Made by a program: the position numbers and the translations under genes. DNA of 55,449 bases, from contig NXFV01000312.1 of the NCBI GenBank assembly GCA_002803225.1, positions 1 to 55,449 on the forward strand. Direction: 5' to 3'. How positions within the stretch are numbered: the first letter of the stretch is position 1; every line of letters begins with the position of its first letter. The stretch comes from Gamarada debralockiae (Eukaryota; Ascomycota; Leotiomycetes; Helotiales; Hyphodiscaceae). Below the pieces are notes generated by a model. It did not search any database, was not told where the DNA came from, and saw only the letters and a program-made list of their open reading frames with translations. Shown in pieces: positions 53,625 to 55,449 of the stretch.

Positions 53625-54620
53625 ATGGCACGTGACGATTATGAGGATCCGGCCATCGTATGGGCATATGAAGTTGACCCTGTGAAATTAGGAAGTCACC
53701 TTGAGACATACAATATATGCAGGCCATTATTTCAAACGCTGCGCCTATGCCGCAGGTATGGGAAATCAGCACCTATAACAGGCTTGCCGGTAGAAGTCCT
53801 CAAGATGATCGAAGACGAGATCTTTGAAGCACATGTGGCCGAGTCAATGCCTCAATGGGAACAGGAATATTCTTGCTACCGAGAGGAATGCTATCCAATG
53901 GACCATTACACAGCTGATGAGAAAGCCGAGTTTCTTAAAACAATCGATGATCCCAGGTCTAATCCTCTCGAACAGCTAAAGAACCTCATATCCGATTTAG
54001 GGAGCCATGAATCTAGACATAACAACTTCCGGTATAACTGGAGATGCAAACTAGACCCTCTTGGTGGACCCCCGCCTCAGGACAATTATATCAGCAGTAC
54101 AAAAACTGTAAGTTATAATGTTCACTCCTATTCCACGCCGCTCTCCCGTAAGCTTCTTTGGATGCTTACATTGCAATGTATTAGTTGCTAAAGCAGGATT
54201 TTGGCCTTAACGTTTTAGCTGGTCAATATGAATTCTTTGTTCACAAGCAGACCGTTAGCTACTTAACGCTACCGATGTCTGCCCTAGGGCATGGCGAGCT
54301 GTTTATGCGTGAGATTTCAAATGGGTGGAGATCCTATGTGGCTTATGACATAAATCCAACGTTGCAGCCACTCAATGAAGGCCCATTCCACGCTGCCTTA
54401 AAAGCCTTGCGTTTGGAAAATAATAATAACAAAGGTTCAACTCCTCTTTGAGCGCCTTGTATAGGCAAATAGCTTACCTTAGATAACAGATACTCAGCTT
54501 CGTCATTTGATAAAGCCTATTCTCGTTCACCCAAGAGGGCTAGAAATTGAAGGGGATGAGGAAGATCGGGATTTACCTTTGGAACGCGAGGAGGATAGAG
54601 AGTCAAATTGGTCAATCTAG
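53625..54620 (+). CDS. Conserved-looking fungal protein of unknown function (F-box-like segment)
   Basis: Exons 53625-54107, 54185-54434 and 54490-54620, introns 77 and 55 bp, join in frame (KT|LLKQDFG and NNNK|DTQLRHL) to 287 residues. Residues 15-60 include ETYNICRPLFQTLRLCRRYG and ITGLPVEVLKMIEDEIF, in which LPxEVLxxIxxxI resembles the first helix of an F-box. Then WEQEYSCYREECYPMDHYTADEKAEFLKTIDDP, a segment with regularly placed Cys and acidic residues, and DLGSHESRHNNFRYNWRCK. The C-terminus (LEIEGDEEDRDLPLEREED) is very acidic. Frame is intact and splice sites are normal, so the gene is probably live. The F-box idea is weak. Confidence 0.72.
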
Positions 54621-55060
54621 TTGAAGAATACGCCTGTATGGAAGCTTAGTTGTTTCAAACCTAGCCATGTTTAACTATTACCATTTACATCGTATATTGA
54701 CATCGTACATTGATAGCAGATATTACATTTTCTAAGCATTCTACCAAATGATCTGGTTCTAAGCTATCTAGATGAATACCAACGTATAAGCCAACACCAC
54801 ATAATGCCTTATTACATCTACCTCTAGTACGTGAGGAAGATATTGGTTTTAGGGAATAATATGTAACTTATGGCGCTTGATTCATGTTGCATATATGACA
54901 ATGTTTCCCATTTATAGAATGATGCTTGAGAGTCTAGGTGAGACAAACAGGGAAGAGTTAATACTTCAATTTCGTATAAAATATAACAAAGCTGTGCGAG
55001 TGTGCTCCTCTTCATTTCAGGCCTACTAAGGCCAAATCTAAGATCTTTTTACAATAGAGA
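54621..55060. other. 3' flank, no gene
   Basis: AT-rich sequence with a single 63-codon minus-strand ORF (55015-54824) lacking motifs. Confidence 0.4.
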
Positions 55061-55074
55061 ATTTAAGGGTATTC

Positions 55075-55449
55075 ATTACGATATAGTAAAAATTGCAATA
55101 CAGCATTCGAGGTTCAACTGATTGGTTTGGAAGGTAATCTTACAATGTAGCAGAAATTACAATATAGTATTCGAGGCTCAGCTGATTGGTTTGGAAGGTA
55201 CAATGTAGCAGAAATTACAATATAGTATTCGAGGCTCAGCTGATTGGTTCAAAAGTTACAATATAGCAGAAATTACAATAGAGAAGACTCATCTGATTGG
55301 TCGTATAGTTACAAAATAGTAGACATGACAATAAAGTAAAATTACAATGCAGTCGAAATTACAATATAGCAGAAATTACAATAGAGGAGACTCATCTGAT
55401 TGGTCGTATAGTTACAAAATAGTAGACATGACAATAAAGTAAAATTACA
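55075..55449. repeat. Compound minisatellite running off the right edge
   Basis: Tandem array built from ATTACAATATAG(T/C)A-like and CTGATTGGT-like words. ATTGG cores occur at 55121, 55185, 55243, 55296 and 55399, that is spacings of 64, 58, 53 and 103 bp. The last two long units (about 55261 and 55364 onward) are almost identical over about 86 bp, with only an A/G difference. Other words: TAGCAGAAATTACAATA and TAGTAGACATGACAATAAAG. The array is cut by the window end. Confidence 0.9.

Noticed and set aside
55075..55449. CRISPR-like array
   Set aside because: Units are contiguous tandem copies with variable length and no unique spacers, and the genome is eukaryotic.

Overview
This is a piece of a filamentous ascomycete nuclear genome (Pezizomycotina; a Leotiomycete-like fungus would fit, but this is inference). 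Evidence: most genes have short introns of 44-100 bp with GTAAGT/GTGAGT-type donors and CTAAC/CTGAC-type branch sites. The families are typical of filamentous fungi: HET-NACHT-WD40, hydrophobin, CBM18, SUN, DUF3425-bZIP, P450. Transposon and gene relics carry TGG->TAG/TGA and CAG->TAG changes of the kind left by repeat-induced point mutation (RIP). No rRNA, tRNA, CRISPR or bacterial-style operon was seen.

Layout. 1-3060: 5' part of a HET-NACHT-WD40 NLR running off the left edge. 3828-5443: aldehyde dehydrogenase. 5959-9687: decayed FAD oxidase and an acidic coiled-coil gene broken by three frame changes. 10138-12728: divergent long coiled-coil/zinc-finger gene. 13791-20258: two HET relics and a broken membrane-protein gene around an intact hydrophobin (16134-16714). 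22073-22746: small heat-shock protein with a GC-AG intron. 24293-25587: membrane-anchored triple CBM18 chitin-binding protein. 26878-28439: SUN-family wall protein. 30148-31371: PP2A leucine carboxyl methyltransferase. 31640-35060: decayed GH16 glucanase, WSC and ankyrin pieces. 35819-37399: coiled-coil protein with a 21-bp heptad minisatellite. 37883-38363: MITE. 39331-43569: bZIP/DUF3425, SDR and thioesterase. 43696-45020: RIP-damaged Tc1/mariner. 45100-47085: NLR and unknown relics. 47082-48893: P450. 49082-49758: nested MITE. 52190-54620: small unknown genes and a ferric-reductase relic. 55060-55449: minisatellite at the right edge.

Themes. (1) Cell-wall interface: hydrophobin, CBM18 membrane protein, SUN protein and decayed GH16/WSC genes lie within about 18 kb. 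(2) Non-self recognition: one apparently functional NLR and at least three relics of HET/NLR genes suggest birth-and-death turnover. (3) A small metabolic group (bZIP regulator, SDR, thioesterase, P450) lies between transposon relics, without a PKS/NRPS backbone gene in view. (4) Intact housekeeping-like genes alternate with AT-rich, RIP-affected, element-bearing stretches.

Exon boundaries were placed by eye from splice signals plus reading-frame continuity; they are internally consistent but unverified by transcripts.
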